From CAYQQQ01 sp964420125 (lineage in GTDB: Bacteria > Actinomycetota > Acidimicrobiia > Acidimicrobiales > Microtrichaceae), in contig CAYQQQ010000006.1 of assembly GCA_964420125.1 (NCBI GenBank), positions 62,001-126,000 of the forward strand: a DNA stretch of 64,000 nucleotides, read 5' to 3'. Made by a program: the position numbers and the translations under genes. Under the pieces are notes generated by a model that was not told the origin of the DNA, made no database searches, and saw only the letters and a program-made list of their open reading frames with translations. Numbering within the stretch: the stretch's first letter is position 1; every line of letters begins with the position of its first letter. Positions 23,886 through 32,674 of this stretch are shown here, piece by piece.

Positions 23886-25297
23886 GCGCCGTCTCTCGTG
23901 TGCAGGTCATCGAGCACCGACCCTGAACGGACCGGCCGGGCCTCTCGTCCGCGGTAGGGCACGAAGAACTGCACGGCCGCCTCCTGGATCGCCATCGACC
24001 AGGTCGGATAGGCGTGCACCGTCTGGGCGAGCCGACCGGTGAACGCCCCGGTGCGCATGGCCAGGGCCACCTCGTGGAGCATCTCGCCGGCCCGGGGCGC
24101 GACGATCGTGGCGCCGAGCACCCGGCCACCGCCGAGGCTCCCCGTGAGTCGCCGGGGTCCGGCGATCAGCTTCACGAAGCCGTCGGTCCGCCCATCGGTG
24201 ATCGCCCGGTCGACGTGCTCCATCGGGACGACGGCCACCCGTGCCTCGGCGGGGGCATCGGCCTCGGTGACGCCGATGTGCGCGACCTCGGGGTCGGTGA
24301 AGGTGACCCAGGGCACCTGGAGGGGATCGACGCGCTTGGGGGGCCGCAGGCGCCCCCGGAAGGCGTTGCCCACCGCCACCATCGCCATCCGCACCGCGGC
24401 GTGGGTGAGCTGGCGCCGGCCGGTGACGTCGCCGACCGCCCAGATCCCGCGGACGTTCGTGGCCATGGTGTCGCGCACCGCCACGGCGCCACGCGGGTCG
24501 AGGGCCACGCCCGCCCGCTGCACGTCGAGACCCGCGGTGACCGGGGTGCGTCCGGCGGCGAGGAGGATCCGATCGACGTCGAGGACGGTCCCGTCGGCGA
24601 GGTCCAACCGGGCTGCCCCGGTCCTTCCGCCGAGCGGCCGCACCGACGCGACGGTGGACGAGGTGTGCAGCTCCACGCCTCGTCGTTGCAGCGCCTGCTC
24701 GACCAGCGCCGAAGCCTCCGGCTCGTCGCGGGCCAGCAACCGCGGCAGGGACTCCACCACGGTGACCTCGCTTCCGAGGTCGGAGAACGCCTGGGCCATC
24801 TCGCAGCCGATGGGCCCGCCCCCGATGATGGCGAGCCGGCCCGGCAGAGCGTCGAGGTCGAACAGCGAGCCGTTGGTGAGCACGTCGATCGTGTCGAGCC
24901 CTTCGACGGGCGGGCGTGCGGCCCGGGATCCGGTGGCGATCACGATCCTCCGGGCCCGGAGGCGCAGCGACCCGACCTGGATCGTGCGGCGGTCGAGGAA
25001 GGAGCCCCTTCCCTCGATGACGTCCACGCCGTCGCGGCGGAGGGTGTCGGCGTCCTCGGTGGCCGCGATCCGCCCGACGGCGTCACGCACGCCGGCCATC
25101 GCCTTGTCGAGGCCGAGACCGCCTGCGGCACCCGCCAGGAGCGCCTTGGAGGGGATGCAGCCGGTGAAGGTGCACTCGCCGCCGAGGGGGCCGTCGGTGA
25201 CCAGCGCGGTGCGGCCCCCGAGGCGGATGCCCTCGCGGGCGGCGGTCAGCCCGCCGGCACCCCCGCCGATCACGATCAGGTCATGGGTCGACTCCAT
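23882..25297 (-). CDS. FAD-dependent pyridine nucleotide-disulfide oxidoreductase
   Basis: Class I flavin disulfide reductase of 471 aa. FAD site GGGAGGLTAA; redox-active disulfide CTFTGC (C42, C47); NAD(P)H site IGGGPIGCEMAQAF; the second FAD block GIWAVGDVTG; and the C-terminal dimer motif HAYPTWSMAIQEA with the active-site His. It is closest in pattern to mercuric reductase/dihydrolipoyl dehydrogenase-like proteins of unknown substrate. There is no N-terminal heavy-metal domain and no lipoyl-enzyme neighbour. It leads a tight operon with the acyltransferase, TlpA and CcdA genes. Confidence 0.9.
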   Translation of the reverse strand: MESTHDLIVIGGGAGGLTAAREGIRLGGRTALVTDGPLGGECTFTGCIPSKALLAGAAGGLGLDKAMAGVRDAVGRIAATEDADTLRRDGVDVIEGRGSFLDRRTIQVGSLRLRARRIVIATGSRAARPPVEGLDTIDVLTNGSLFDLDALPGRLAIIGGGPIGCEMAQAFSDLGSEVTVVESLPRLLARDEPEASALVEQALQRRGVELHTSSTVASVRPLGGRTGAARLDLADGTVLDVDRILLAAGRTPVTAGLDVQRAGVALDPRGAVAVRDTMATNVRGIWAVGDVTGRRQLTHAAVRMAMVAVGNAFRGRLRPPKRVDPLQVPWVTFTDPEVAHIGVTEADAPAEARVAVVPMEHVDRAITDGRTDGFVKLIAGPRRLTGSLGGGRVLGATIVAPRAGEMLHEVALAMRTGAFTGRLAQTVHAYPTWSMAIQEAAVQFFVPYRGREARPVRSGSVLDDLHTRDGA

Positions 25298-25419
25298 GTG
25301 GCGGGAACCCGACAGCCGGGCGGATGCTTCCCCTGAGGAGTGCGATCTGCTCGGTCGGCGCGGCGGTGGCTGCCTGCGCCGCGGGAGTCAGGCGATGTCG
25401 CTCGAGGGGCGTAGCGCCG

Positions 25420-28400
25420 CTACTTGCAGGGCAGGAACCGCACGGTGGTCTCGAGCTCGTCGAGCACCTCGGCCAGCGCGGCGAGGGCGGTGTCGACGTC
25501 GTCGTCGTCGGTGTCGTGGGACAGCGACAGCCGGATCGAGCAGTGGGCGTCCGCGTCGGATCGTCCCATGGCGAGCAGCACGTGGGTGGGCTCGGGGTTG
25601 CCCGACTTGCAGGCCGAGCCGGAGGAGAGCTCGACGCCGCGTCGGCCGAGGGCCATCACCAGCGACTCGCCCCGCAGGTCGGGGAGCGTGAGGTTGAGGG
25701 TGTTGGGCAGGCGGTGCTCGGGGTGACCGTTGAGCGACGCGCCGGGCACCAGTGCCTCGATGCCGGCCTGGAGCCGGTCCCGCAGGCCGACCATCCGGTC
25801 CGTCGTCGCCGTCGAGCGTGCCGCGCCGGCTGCCAGCGCCGCCGCCGTGCCCATCCCCACGATCCCCGCGACGTTCTCGGTGCCGGCGCGCAGGCCGTGC
25901 TCCTGCTGGCCGCCGTGCACCAGCGGCTCAAGCTCGATGCCCTCGCGCACGTAGAGGGCTCCCACTCCCTTGGGGCCGTGGAACTTGTGCCCGGACAGGC
26001 TGAGCAGGTCGACCCCCAGCTCATCGACGTCGACGGGGATCTTGCCCACGGCCTGCACGGCATCGGTGTGGAACAGCACGCCCCGCCCGTGGGCCACGGC
26101 GGCCAGCTCGGCGATGGGCTGGATCGTGCCCACCTCGTTGTTGGCGGCCATCACCGACACCAGCACCGTCGAGTCGTCGATCGCCGCGGCGAGCCGGACC
26201 GGATCGACCAGGCCGTCGGCGTCGACGGGAAGGTAGGTGACCCTGTGCCCTGAACGTTCGAGGAACCGGCAGGTCGCCAGCACCGCCGGATGCTCGATGG
26301 AGGTGGTGACGACGTGGTCGCCGCGGCCGGCCAGCGCTGTCACGACCCCCTTGATCGCCAGGTTGTCGGCCTCTGACCCGCCGCCGGTGAACACGATCCG
26401 GCGCGGTCGCGCCCCGATGAGCTTCGCGACCTGTCGACGGGCGTCGTCGAGGGCCGAGTGGGCGTCGCGGCCGGCACCGTGGATGCTGGAGGGGTTGCCG
26501 AACAGGTCGTCGAGGAAGGGCCCCATGGCGTCGCGCACCGCGGGAGCGACGGCGGTCGTGGCGTTGTTGTCGAGGTACACGCGGCGAGGCGGTGCGGGCA
26601 GCGCGCCCTCTTCCGCAGCGGTGGCGCGGGCGCGGGTCGTGGCGGCCTCCGAGCTCGACGGCGTCGAGCCGGAACCGGCGGCGTCTGCGACGTGCACGAC
26701 CTCGCAGAGCAGCGCCTTGTAGACGGGGAAGCCGGAGATCTCGTCGAGGTTGGAGAGGTCGGTGAGCTCGTTCACGTTCCACTCCCGCCACGCCTGGGGT
26801 CCGACAGGGGTGCCGCCCCCCATGCTGCACTCGACGGCTCCCGCGACGATGCCGTCGGTGACCCGGGCCCGGAAGCGGACCCCGCCCCGAGGTGTGCGGA
26901 CCTCCACCAGGTCGCCCTCGGAGATGCCCCGTGCCGCGGCGTCGTCGGGGTGGAGGTCGACGGTGGGTTCGGGATGGTCGCGCACCAGCGAGTCGATGCC
27001 GTGGTGCTGGGAGCGGAAGTCGGTGTGGGGGCGGGCACCCGAGTTGAACACCAGGGGATAGCTGCGGGCCAGCGCAGGATCGGCCAGCGGCCCCTCGGTG
27101 GGCTCGGTGTAGCGGGGGAGCCCTTCGTAGCCGTGCTCGTCGAGGACCGTCGAGAAGATCTCGAAGCGACCGGTCGGCGTCTGGAAGCCGGGTCGGCCGT
27201 CCTCGCGCAGGCCGCCCTTCTCCCACTTGCGGTACTCCATCATCGGGTTGTCGAGCTTCACCCACCCGCCGGCGGCGCGCACGCCCTCCACGGTGTGGCC
27301 CGAGCCCTCCAGGACGAAGCGGAGGAGCTCCTCCTCGCTCTGGGGGTAGCGCTCGCCGTAGCCGAGGCGTCGGGCCAGCTCCGCCATGATCAGGTAGTCG
27401 TTGCGGGCCTCGCCGACGGGTTCGATCAACCTCTCGCGCAGTCGGAAGATCGGCCCGTAGACCATGTACGAATCGATCTCGAACATCGTCGTCGCCGGGA
27501 GCACGACGTCCGCGTAGGCGGCATCCGCGGTGAGCTGGCGGTCGATGCACACCAGGAGGTCCAGCCCCGCCAGCGTCTCGCGCCACCTCGGGGTCTGGGG
27601 CCAGGAGGTGAGGATCGACCCGCCGTGGACGATCAGCGCGCGGATCCGGTACGGGTCGCCCTCCAGCACGGAATCGACCAGGCCCGACGCGTGGGACTCC
27701 CCCCGGTACTGGCTGTACACGGGGAACCGGTCGTAGGCGACGGCCCGGCCGAGGTCGGGGTTGGCCACGTTGCAGGAGCGGTTGATCGGGAAGTGGGTGC
27801 CGCTCATGGCCAGCCCGATCCCCCCGGGGACGTCGAGCTGGCCGCCCAGGGCGAACAAGGTGAGCACCGCCCGGATGGCCTGCACGCCGCTGTTGGAGTA
27901 CTCCAGTCCCGTGTACATCACGGGGCAGGCTCCGGAGGCCCGGGCGATGCGGCGGGCCAGCTCGCGGATGGTGTCGGCGGGCACGCCGGTGATGTCCTCG
28001 GTGACCTCCGGACCGAAGTGCTGCACGTAGCCGCGGAGCTCCTCGAAGCCGTGGCACCACAGGTGGGCGAAGTCCTCATCCAGGAGGTCCTCGTCGATCA
28101 GCACGCCGATCATGCTCAGCGCCAGCGCGCCGTCGGTGCCGGGCCGGATCGGGATCCAGCGGGCCCCCGTGCGCTGGACCGTGTCGGTGCGGCGCGGGTC
28201 GATGACCACGATCTCCGCGCCCCGGCGGGCCGCGGCCTCCAGCCGCTGCATGTCGAGCGGCGGCGAGTCGGTGGAGGGGTTCGTCCCCCACACCAGCAGC
28301 AGCTCTGCGTTCTCCATGTCGGTGAACATGTCGACGAGCATCCGCCCCATCGTCACGTGGGGGGCGATCATGGCGAAGGAGACGTAGCAGAGGGCCCCCA

Positions 28401-28923
28401 CCCCCATCGTGTTGGGCGAGCCGAAGGGGAACAGCACGTTGGAGGCCGACGACACCGCCACGCCCTTGGGTTGGAAGATGTCGCACAGCGACAGCTCGAA
28501 GGCGCCGCGGCCCGTGTAGATCGCTGCGGCCTCCGGACCCGATTCCGCCCTGATCGAGTGGAGCCGTTCGACGATCACGTCGTAGGCCTCGTCCCAGGAG
28601 ATCGGCTCGAAGTCGTGGGTGCCCTTCGGGCCCACCCGGCGAAGGGGACGGGCCAACCGGTGCTCCGAGTGCACGATCGCCGGTGCGTGCTGACCCCGTC
28701 GGCAGATCATCCCCAGCGGGTGGGACGGATCGGCGCGGATGTCGGTCAGCCGGCCGTGGGTCACCTGCGCCTCGACCCAGCACCCCGCCGGGCAGATCCC
28801 GCAGATCGAGCGGTGCCAGCCGTCGCTGCGGCGGCGGACGCCGCTCCCCGCCGCGCTGTGCTTCGTCGGTCCGCTGGTCATGGTGTTCATCCCGTCCCCC
28901 GAGCTGAGACCCTCCGTTGCCAT
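25420..28923 (-). CDS. Molybdopterin oxidoreductase fused to cysteine desulfurase
   Basis: A single 1167-aa frame with two complete enzymes. Residues about 35-765 form a DMSO-reductase-family (bis-MGD) catalytic subunit: a [4Fe-4S] site C41-x2-C44-x3-C48-x25-C74, a candidate Mo-ligand Cys179 in GSPNTMGVGALC, then the molybdopterin domains and the molydopterin-dinucleotide-binding C-terminal domain. A Ser/Ala/Thr-rich linker of about 30 residues leads to a NifS/IscS-type desulfurase (about 775-1167). It has YLDNNATT, PLP lysine near 980 in SGHKFHGPKG and persulfide Cys near 1105 in SSGSACKSG. Both halves keep their catalytic residues and there is no frameshift. Since IscS and FdhD sulfurate Mo-bisMGD cofactors in known systems, I infer self-supply of cofactor sulfur. 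ATGs at 28890 and 28881 are alternative starts. No signal peptide is visible. Confidence 0.92.
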   Translation of the reverse strand: MATEGLSSGDGMNTMTSGPTKHSAAGSGVRRRSDGWHRSICGICPAGCWVEAQVTHGRLTDIRADPSHPLGMICRRGQHAPAIVHSEHRLARPLRRVGPKGTHDFEPISWDEAYDVIVERLHSIRAESGPEAAAIYTGRGAFELSLCDIFQPKGVAVSSASNVLFPFGSPNTMGVGALCYVSFAMIAPHVTMGRMLVDMFTDMENAELLLVWGTNPSTDSPPLDMQRLEAAARRGAEIVVIDPRRTDTVQRTGARWIPIRPGTDGALALSMIGVLIDEDLLDEDFAHLWCHGFEELRGYVQHFGPEVTEDITGVPADTIRELARRIARASGACPVMYTGLEYSNSGVQAIRAVLTLFALGGQLDVPGGIGLAMSGTHFPINRSCNVANPDLGRAVAYDRFPVYSQYRGESHASGLVDSVLEGDPYRIRALIVHGGSILTSWPQTPRWRETLAGLDLLVCIDRQLTADAAYADVVLPATTMFEIDSYMVYGPIFRLRERLIEPVGEARNDYLIMAELARRLGYGERYPQSEEELLRFVLEGSGHTVEGVRAAGGWVKLDNPMMEYRKWEKGGLREDGRPGFQTPTGRFEIFSTVLDEHGYEGLPRYTEPTEGPLADPALARSYPLVFNSGARPHTDFRSQHHGIDSLVRDHPEPTVDLHPDDAAARGISEGDLVEVRTPRGGVRFRARVTDGIVAGAVECSMGGGTPVGPQAWREWNVNELTDLSNLDEISGFPVYKALLCEVVHVADAAGSGSTPSSSEAATTRARATAAEEGALPAPPRRVYLDNNATTAVAPAVRDAMGPFLDDLFGNPSSIHGAGRDAHSALDDARRQVAKLIGARPRRIVFTGGGSEADNLAIKGVVTALAGRGDHVVTTSIEHPAVLATCRFLERSGHRVTYLPVDADGLVDPVRLAAAIDDSTVLVSVMAANNEVGTIQPIAELAAVAHGRGVLFHTDAVQAVGKIPVDVDELGVDLLSLSGHKFHGPKGVGALYVREGIELEPLVHGGQQEHGLRAGTENVAGIVGMGTAAALAAGAARSTATTDRMVGLRDRLQAGIEALVPGASLNGHPEHRLPNTLNLTLPDLRGESLVMALGRRGVELSSGSACKSGNPEPTHVLLAMGRSDADAHCSIRLSLSHDTDDDDVDTALAALAEVLDELETTVRFLPCK

Positions 28924-29013
28924 CCTCGCAGAACCCTCGGAACCCGTCCGCTCCTTCCACGATGCCGGGGGCAGGAAGCTCAGGGGGCGGTGATCGCGGC
29001 CGACGGGTCTGGC

Positions 29014-30609
29014 ATGAGGAAGCGCGCGCGACGCATGACGGCATCGACCGACCGGCTACGACGTGCCCCGACGCTGGCGGCGGTGGTGATGGTGGCCGCG
29101 ATCACTTGCACGGTCCCCGCCGGCCCACGCGTGGCCGCCGCCGGGTCCGAGGCGCAGCTGGACGTGGACGAACCCACGCTCGACTGGGCTCCCTGCAGCG
29201 ATCCGCAGTTCGACCGGTGGAAGGAGGTCGACGACACCGACCTCGACGGGTTCGAGTGCGCCACCTTCGTGCGCCCCCTCGATCGCAAGGACCCCGACGG
29301 CGACGAGGTGGAGCTCGCGGTGGTGAGGTTCCCCGCCTCCGGCCCGGCAGAGGCACGTCTCGGCACGTTGTTCCTCAACCCCGGGGGTCCCGGCCAGTCG
29401 GGTGTGGGCCTCTCCAAGATCGTCTACCTGCTTCCGGAGTCGGTGCGGGCCCAGTTCGACTTCGTCACCTACGACCCCCGTGGCATCGGCGCCTCCACCC
29501 CCGCGCTGGAGGGCAAGGGCTGCAAGATCGCCAAGCCGACGAGGCCCGCCACGGGCGAGGTCGACTGGGAGTCGGTGCTGGCCGAGCGCCAGGAGCAGGT
29601 GGCACGCGAGAACGCCAAGTGCTTCGAGGAGAACCGGGACCTGGTCGAGCACGCCGGCACGGTCGACGGTGCACACGACCTGGACGCGCTCCGCTCCGCG
29701 GTGGGTGACGACAAGATCACCTACTGGGGCATCTCCTACGGCTCGATGCTCGGCTCCACCTATGCCCAGCTCTTCCCCGACCGCGTCAGGGCGATGGTCT
29801 TCGACGGCAACATGAACCCGCAGACCACCCTCGCCGGCATCAGCCAGGGCGCCATCGCTCCCGACGACTCGATCGGGTTCTTCCTCCAGGCGACGGGACT
29901 CCAGGCCAAGTTCGACGAGGTGATGGAGAAGCTGGACGAGCACACCATCCTCCTGGACGACGACACCCGGTACTCGCGCTGGGACCTCCTCGACGTGCTC
30001 AACGACGGCGTCGACTTCTTCCCCATCACCGGCGACCAGAGCTGGACGCAGGCCGCCCAGGCGGTGAACGCGTCGTGGAGCGCCCTGTTCGGCTCAGATG
30101 CCGAACGAGCCGAAGCGCGCACCACCCTCGCCTCGAAGACGCTGCAGAGCCCCAGCTCCGGCACCGCCGGCAGCCTCTGGTCGGCGGTGGTCTGCCAGGA
30201 CTTCTCCGATCGGATCTCGAGCTCCCGCCAGCAGAGCCTGCTCCGCACGATCGTCCGTGAGGCCCCGCTCTACGGCGGCTCTCTCGGCGTGGACTACCTG
30301 ACCACCTGCAACGGCTACGGCGACGCCGACGCGCACCCGGTCCCGCGCCCGCAGCGGTACGGGCCGCCCATCCCCGGCATGATCGCCAACTCCACCCGCG
30401 ATGGCGAGACCCCCTACCAGTGGGCCGTCGCCATGGCCCGGACCTACCCCACGATGCGGTCGGTCACCCTCGTGGGCGGCATCCACGGCACATTCGGCAT
30501 CGGCCAGTCGGACTGCGTCAACACCGCGATCGGCGACTTCCTGATCAGCGCCACACCGCCGGCGATCGACGTGGCGTGCCCCTACTCGGCTCCCAACCCC
30601 GCTCCCTGA
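29014..30609 (+). CDS. Secreted alpha/beta-hydrolase peptidase (tripeptidyl aminopeptidase-like)
   Basis: Protein of 531 aa. A signal peptide (basic start, then hydrophobic AAVVMVAAITCTVPAG) precedes an alpha/beta-hydrolase fold: oxyanion region LNPGGPGQSG, nucleophile elbow GISYGS, acid in NSTRDGETP, and a C-terminal TAP-type domain with the catalytic His region GGIHGTFG. Paired cysteines (C-terminal CVNTA and VACPY) suggest disulfides. This is the SlpD/SlpE and Streptomyces tripeptidyl aminopeptidase family, acting outside the cell on short peptides. The ATG at 29014 was chosen as the first with a proper signal sequence. The stop codon lies in a 14-bp tandem duplication. Confidence 0.9.
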   Translation: MRKRARRMTASTDRLRRAPTLAAVVMVAAITCTVPAGPRVAAAGSEAQLDVDEPTLDWAPCSDPQFDRWKEVDDTDLDGFECATFVRPLDRKDPDGDEVELAVVRFPASGPAEARLGTLFLNPGGPGQSGVGLSKIVYLLPESVRAQFDFVTYDPRGIGASTPALEGKGCKIAKPTRPATGEVDWESVLAERQEQVARENAKCFEENRDLVEHAGTVDGAHDLDALRSAVGDDKITYWGISYGSMLGSTYAQLFPDRVRAMVFDGNMNPQTTLAGISQGAIAPDDSIGFFLQATGLQAKFDEVMEKLDEHTILLDDDTRYSRWDLLDVLNDGVDFFPITGDQSWTQAAQAVNASWSALFGSDAERAEARTTLASKTLQSPSSGTAGSLWSAVVCQDFSDRISSSRQQSLLRTIVREAPLYGGSLGVDYLTTCNGYGDADAHPVPRPQRYGPPIPGMIANSTRDGETPYQWAVAMARTYPTMRSVTLVGGIHGTFGIGQSDCVNTAIGDFLISATPPAIDVACPYSAPNPAP

Positions 30610-30622
30610 ACCCCGCTCCCTG
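30595..30622. repeat. Perfect 14-bp tandem duplication across a stop codon
   Basis: Two identical units AACCCCGCTCCCTG (30595-30608, 30609-30622) straddle the stop codon (30607-30609) of the peptidase gene. Confidence 0.95.
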
Positions 30623-30734
30623 GCAGGTCGCCGACCGTTCCGAGGGGAGCGGGAAGGGCAACGGCCTGTCACGGGTTCCCAGGTGACCGGGTCGAGCGAG
30701 GGTTCGGGCACCGGCACACCCCAAGGAGCACGCC

Positions 30735-31418
30735 ATGGACGTCGAGACGCTGGTTCGCACCCGTGCGGGCCTGCACGCGCTGGCCGAGCACGTGATCGCG
30801 GCCGATCTGTGGGAACGGACCGGCCGGATCGGCTTGCGGCGCACCCCCGGCGGGTTCGGCCAGCCCGAGCACCTCGATGCCGACGGTGCACGACACCGCC
30901 TCCGGGTGGACGGGTCCAGGTTGGTCGTGCTCCACGGCGACGTCGAGCGCTGGGAGGAGCTCAGCACCCCGACGGCCGCCGCCACCTTCGCCCAGTGCAC
31001 GCTCGGTGCTCCGGCGGACGTCTACACCCCGGAGACCGAGCTGCGCTCCGAGGAGGACCTGGGGATCGACACGGCAGCGGCCGCGCTGCTCGCCGACTGG
31101 TTCGAGCTCGGCGAGCGCGCCCTCGAGGAGCTCCGCCGACGCCATGCCCGGCGTGCGCCCACGATCCCGCAGCTGTGGCCGGAGCACTTCGACCTCGCCT
31201 TCTCCATGGAGGAGGTGAACCTGGGTGCGTCGCCCGGTGATGCGCAACACCCGGAGCCCTACCTGTACGTCGGGCCGTGGCAGGCCGTGGACGGCGAGCC
31301 CTGGAACGAGCCGTGGGGGATGAGCCTCTCGCGTTCCGAGGACCTGTCGGTGGACGACGCGGTGGAGTTCCTGGAGGCCGGGTTCGCCGCTGCTGTCGCC
31401 CTTCGGGGGGAACGGTGA
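30735..31418 (+). CDS. Conserved hypothetical protein, 227 aa
   Basis: Soluble protein with no signal peptide or membrane span. The N-terminal half looks like a binding fold (TRAGLHALAEHVIAADLWERTGRIGLRRTPGGFGQP), and the C-terminal part has a conserved-looking block, LWPEHFDLAFSMEEVNLGASPGD, with PEPYLYVGPWQ following. I recognise this layout only as an actinobacterial family of unknown function. The ATG at 30735 has AGGAG seven bases upstream. The peroxiredoxin-like pseudogene starts five bases after its stop codon. Confidence 0.75.
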   Translation: MDVETLVRTRAGLHALAEHVIAADLWERTGRIGLRRTPGGFGQPEHLDADGARHRLRVDGSRLVVLHGDVERWEELSTPTAAATFAQCTLGAPADVYTPETELRSEEDLGIDTAAAALLADWFELGERALEELRRRHARRAPTIPQLWPEHFDLAFSMEEVNLGASPGDAQHPEPYLYVGPWQAVDGEPWNEPWGMSLSRSEDLSVDDAVEFLEAGFAAAVALRGER

Positions 31419-31423
31419 GCACC

Positions 31424-31781
31424 ATGGCCCCCGAGGTCGGTGACCGGCTCGAGGACGTGGAGCTGCGCCGTGCCGACGGCACGCCGGTGCGGCTGTCGCA
31501 GCTACGAGCTCCTGCTCGATCCCGACGAGCACCTCTACCAGGCCCTCGACCTGCGCCGCTTCCCGTGGTGGCGGATGCTCGATCCCCGCACCTGGCGCAA
31601 CTACCTGCGATCGTTGCGTCGGGCCCGCCAGGGTCGGGTCACCGGCCATCCGCTCCAGTCCCCGGGCGTGGTGGCGCTCGACGGCGATCTGCGGATCCGC
31701 TACCTGCACCGCGGCGCCACCATCGGCGACTACCCACCGGTGGAGCAGGTGCTCGCCGCCGCGGCGGGAGCGAGCACGTGA
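31424..31781 (+). pseudogene. Peroxiredoxin-like (AhpC/TSA) gene with internal deletion and frameshift
   Basis: From the ATG at 31424 the frame reads MAPEVGDRLEDVELRRADGTPVRLSQLR, a standard AhpC/TSA-family N-terminus. Immediately after, at about 31508, family similarity jumps to another frame: YELLLDPDEHLYQALDLRRFPWWRMLDP through GVVALDGDLRIRYLHRGATIGDYPPVEQVLAA, which is the family's C-terminal part. The missing middle, some 70-80 residues by family length, holds the redox-active cysteine region. The product cannot be an active peroxiredoxin. The deletion joins the two parts out of frame. Confidence 0.75.
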
Positions 31782-31839
31782 CGACAGCGCGCTGTCCCGC
31801 GGCGGGAGCGCGGAGGTCGTGACCTGCCGAGACGCTTGC

Positions 31840-32049
31840 TCAACGGTCGACGGTCGCGGGAGCTGCCCGCCCCAGCCACGGGCGGCGCAGCGACCGCTGG
31901 ATCGACAGCCACCACCGCAGATCGGCTCGGCAGTGCTCGCACCGCGCGAGATGTGCCCACAGCCGCCCCACTCGGCGGTCCGGCAGCTCGCCGTCGAGCA
32001 GGCGGTGGACCTCTCGGCGGAACCTCCGGTGTCCTCCCAACGGGTGCAT
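31840..32049 (-). CDS. Small zinc-finger anti-sigma-like protein (zf-HC2)
   Basis: A 69-aa protein consisting almost entirely of one zf-HC2 motif: REVHRLLDGELPDRRVGRLWAHLARCEHC, with the H-x3-C-x2-C zinc ligands in place. No membrane segment follows, so it would be cytoplasmic. It lies divergent to the ECF sigma factor gene, which has its own zf-HC2 protein downstream. The start ATG at 32049 lies in a perfect 9-bp inverted repeat. Confidence 0.7.
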   Translation of the reverse strand: MHPLGGHRRFRREVHRLLDGELPDRRVGRLWAHLARCEHCRADLRWWLSIQRSLRRPWLGRAAPATVDR

Positions 32050-32068
32050 GGGACGGGAACCGTCCCAT
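32048..32068. promoter_or_regulatory. Inverted repeat at the start of the small zf-HC2 gene
   Basis: ATGGGACGG-GAA-CCGTCCCAT (32048-32068) is a perfect 9-bp inverted repeat overlapping the minus-strand start codon. It includes GGAAC (32056-32060) on the plus strand, which resembles an ECF -35 element for the sigma gene, but I find no clear -10 partner. Confidence 0.45.
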
Positions 32069-32113
32069 CGCCGGCGGCATTCCGCCCCCACGGGCAGGCG
32101 AAGGGTCGGTACG

Positions 32114-32674
32114 GTGCCCGTGGTGGATGAGAAGGTGTCGGTCTCCGAGGATGCGTCGGCGCGGTTCGAGCGGTGGGTGCTGCCCGAGGTCGAGGTGCTC
32201 CTTCGCGTGGCCCGCTCGATGACCCGCAACGGCCACGATGCCGAGGACCTGGTCCAGGAGACGATGATCCGGGCCTTCAAGGCCATCGACCGGTTCGACG
32301 GGCGCTACCCCCGGGCCTGGCTGCTGACCATCATGCGCAACGCCGAGATCAACCGGACCCGCAGGAAGCGGCCGTCGCTGCTCACCGAGGGCCAGCAGTC
32401 GCTGCCCGACCCGGTCGCCGACGAGGGCGCGACCGCCGAGTCCACCGCCCTCGCCTCGACCTTCGACGGCGCGGTGGAAGTGGCGCTGGCGGCGCTGTCG
32501 CCGGAGTTCCGCCAGATGGTCGAGCTGGTCGACCTCGGCGGCCTGTCCTACGCCCAGGCCGCCGAGGTGGCCGGAGTGCCGGAGGGGACCGTGATGAGCA
32601 GGCTCCACCGGGCGCGCCGGCGGATGCGGGAGCAGCTCGAGCGACAGGGGTTCGAGCCGGGGAGGCAGCCATGA
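32114..32674 (+). CDS. ECF-type RNA polymerase sigma factor
   Basis: Sigma-70-family protein of 186 aa with region 2 (LLRVARSMTRNGHDAEDLVQETMIRAFKAIDRFDGRYPRAWLLTIMRN) and region 4 (ALAALSPEFRQMVELVDLGGLSYAQAAEVAGVPEGTVMSRLHRARRRM in outline), and no sigma-3 domain. The GTG at 32114 has AAGGG about nine bases upstream. The last codons overlap the start of an anti-sigma-like gene (ATGA). The signal is unknown; the paired zinc-finger proteins and a glutaredoxin downstream suggest redox or thiol stress (inference). Confidence 0.92.
   Translation: MPVVDEKVSVSEDASARFERWVLPEVEVLLRVARSMTRNGHDAEDLVQETMIRAFKAIDRFDGRYPRAWLLTIMRNAEINRTRRKRPSLLTEGQQSLPDPVADEGATAESTALASTFDGAVEVALAALSPEFRQMVELVDLGGLSYAQAAEVAGVPEGTVMSRLHRARRRMREQLERQGFEPGRQP

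Noticed and set aside
26458..29013. Plus-strand open frame continuous with the peptidase gene but extending 2.5 kb upstream
   Set aside because: It is antisense to the molybdoenzyme/desulfurase fusion. The peptidase signal peptide begins at the ATG at 29014, and the upstream translation has no family features.
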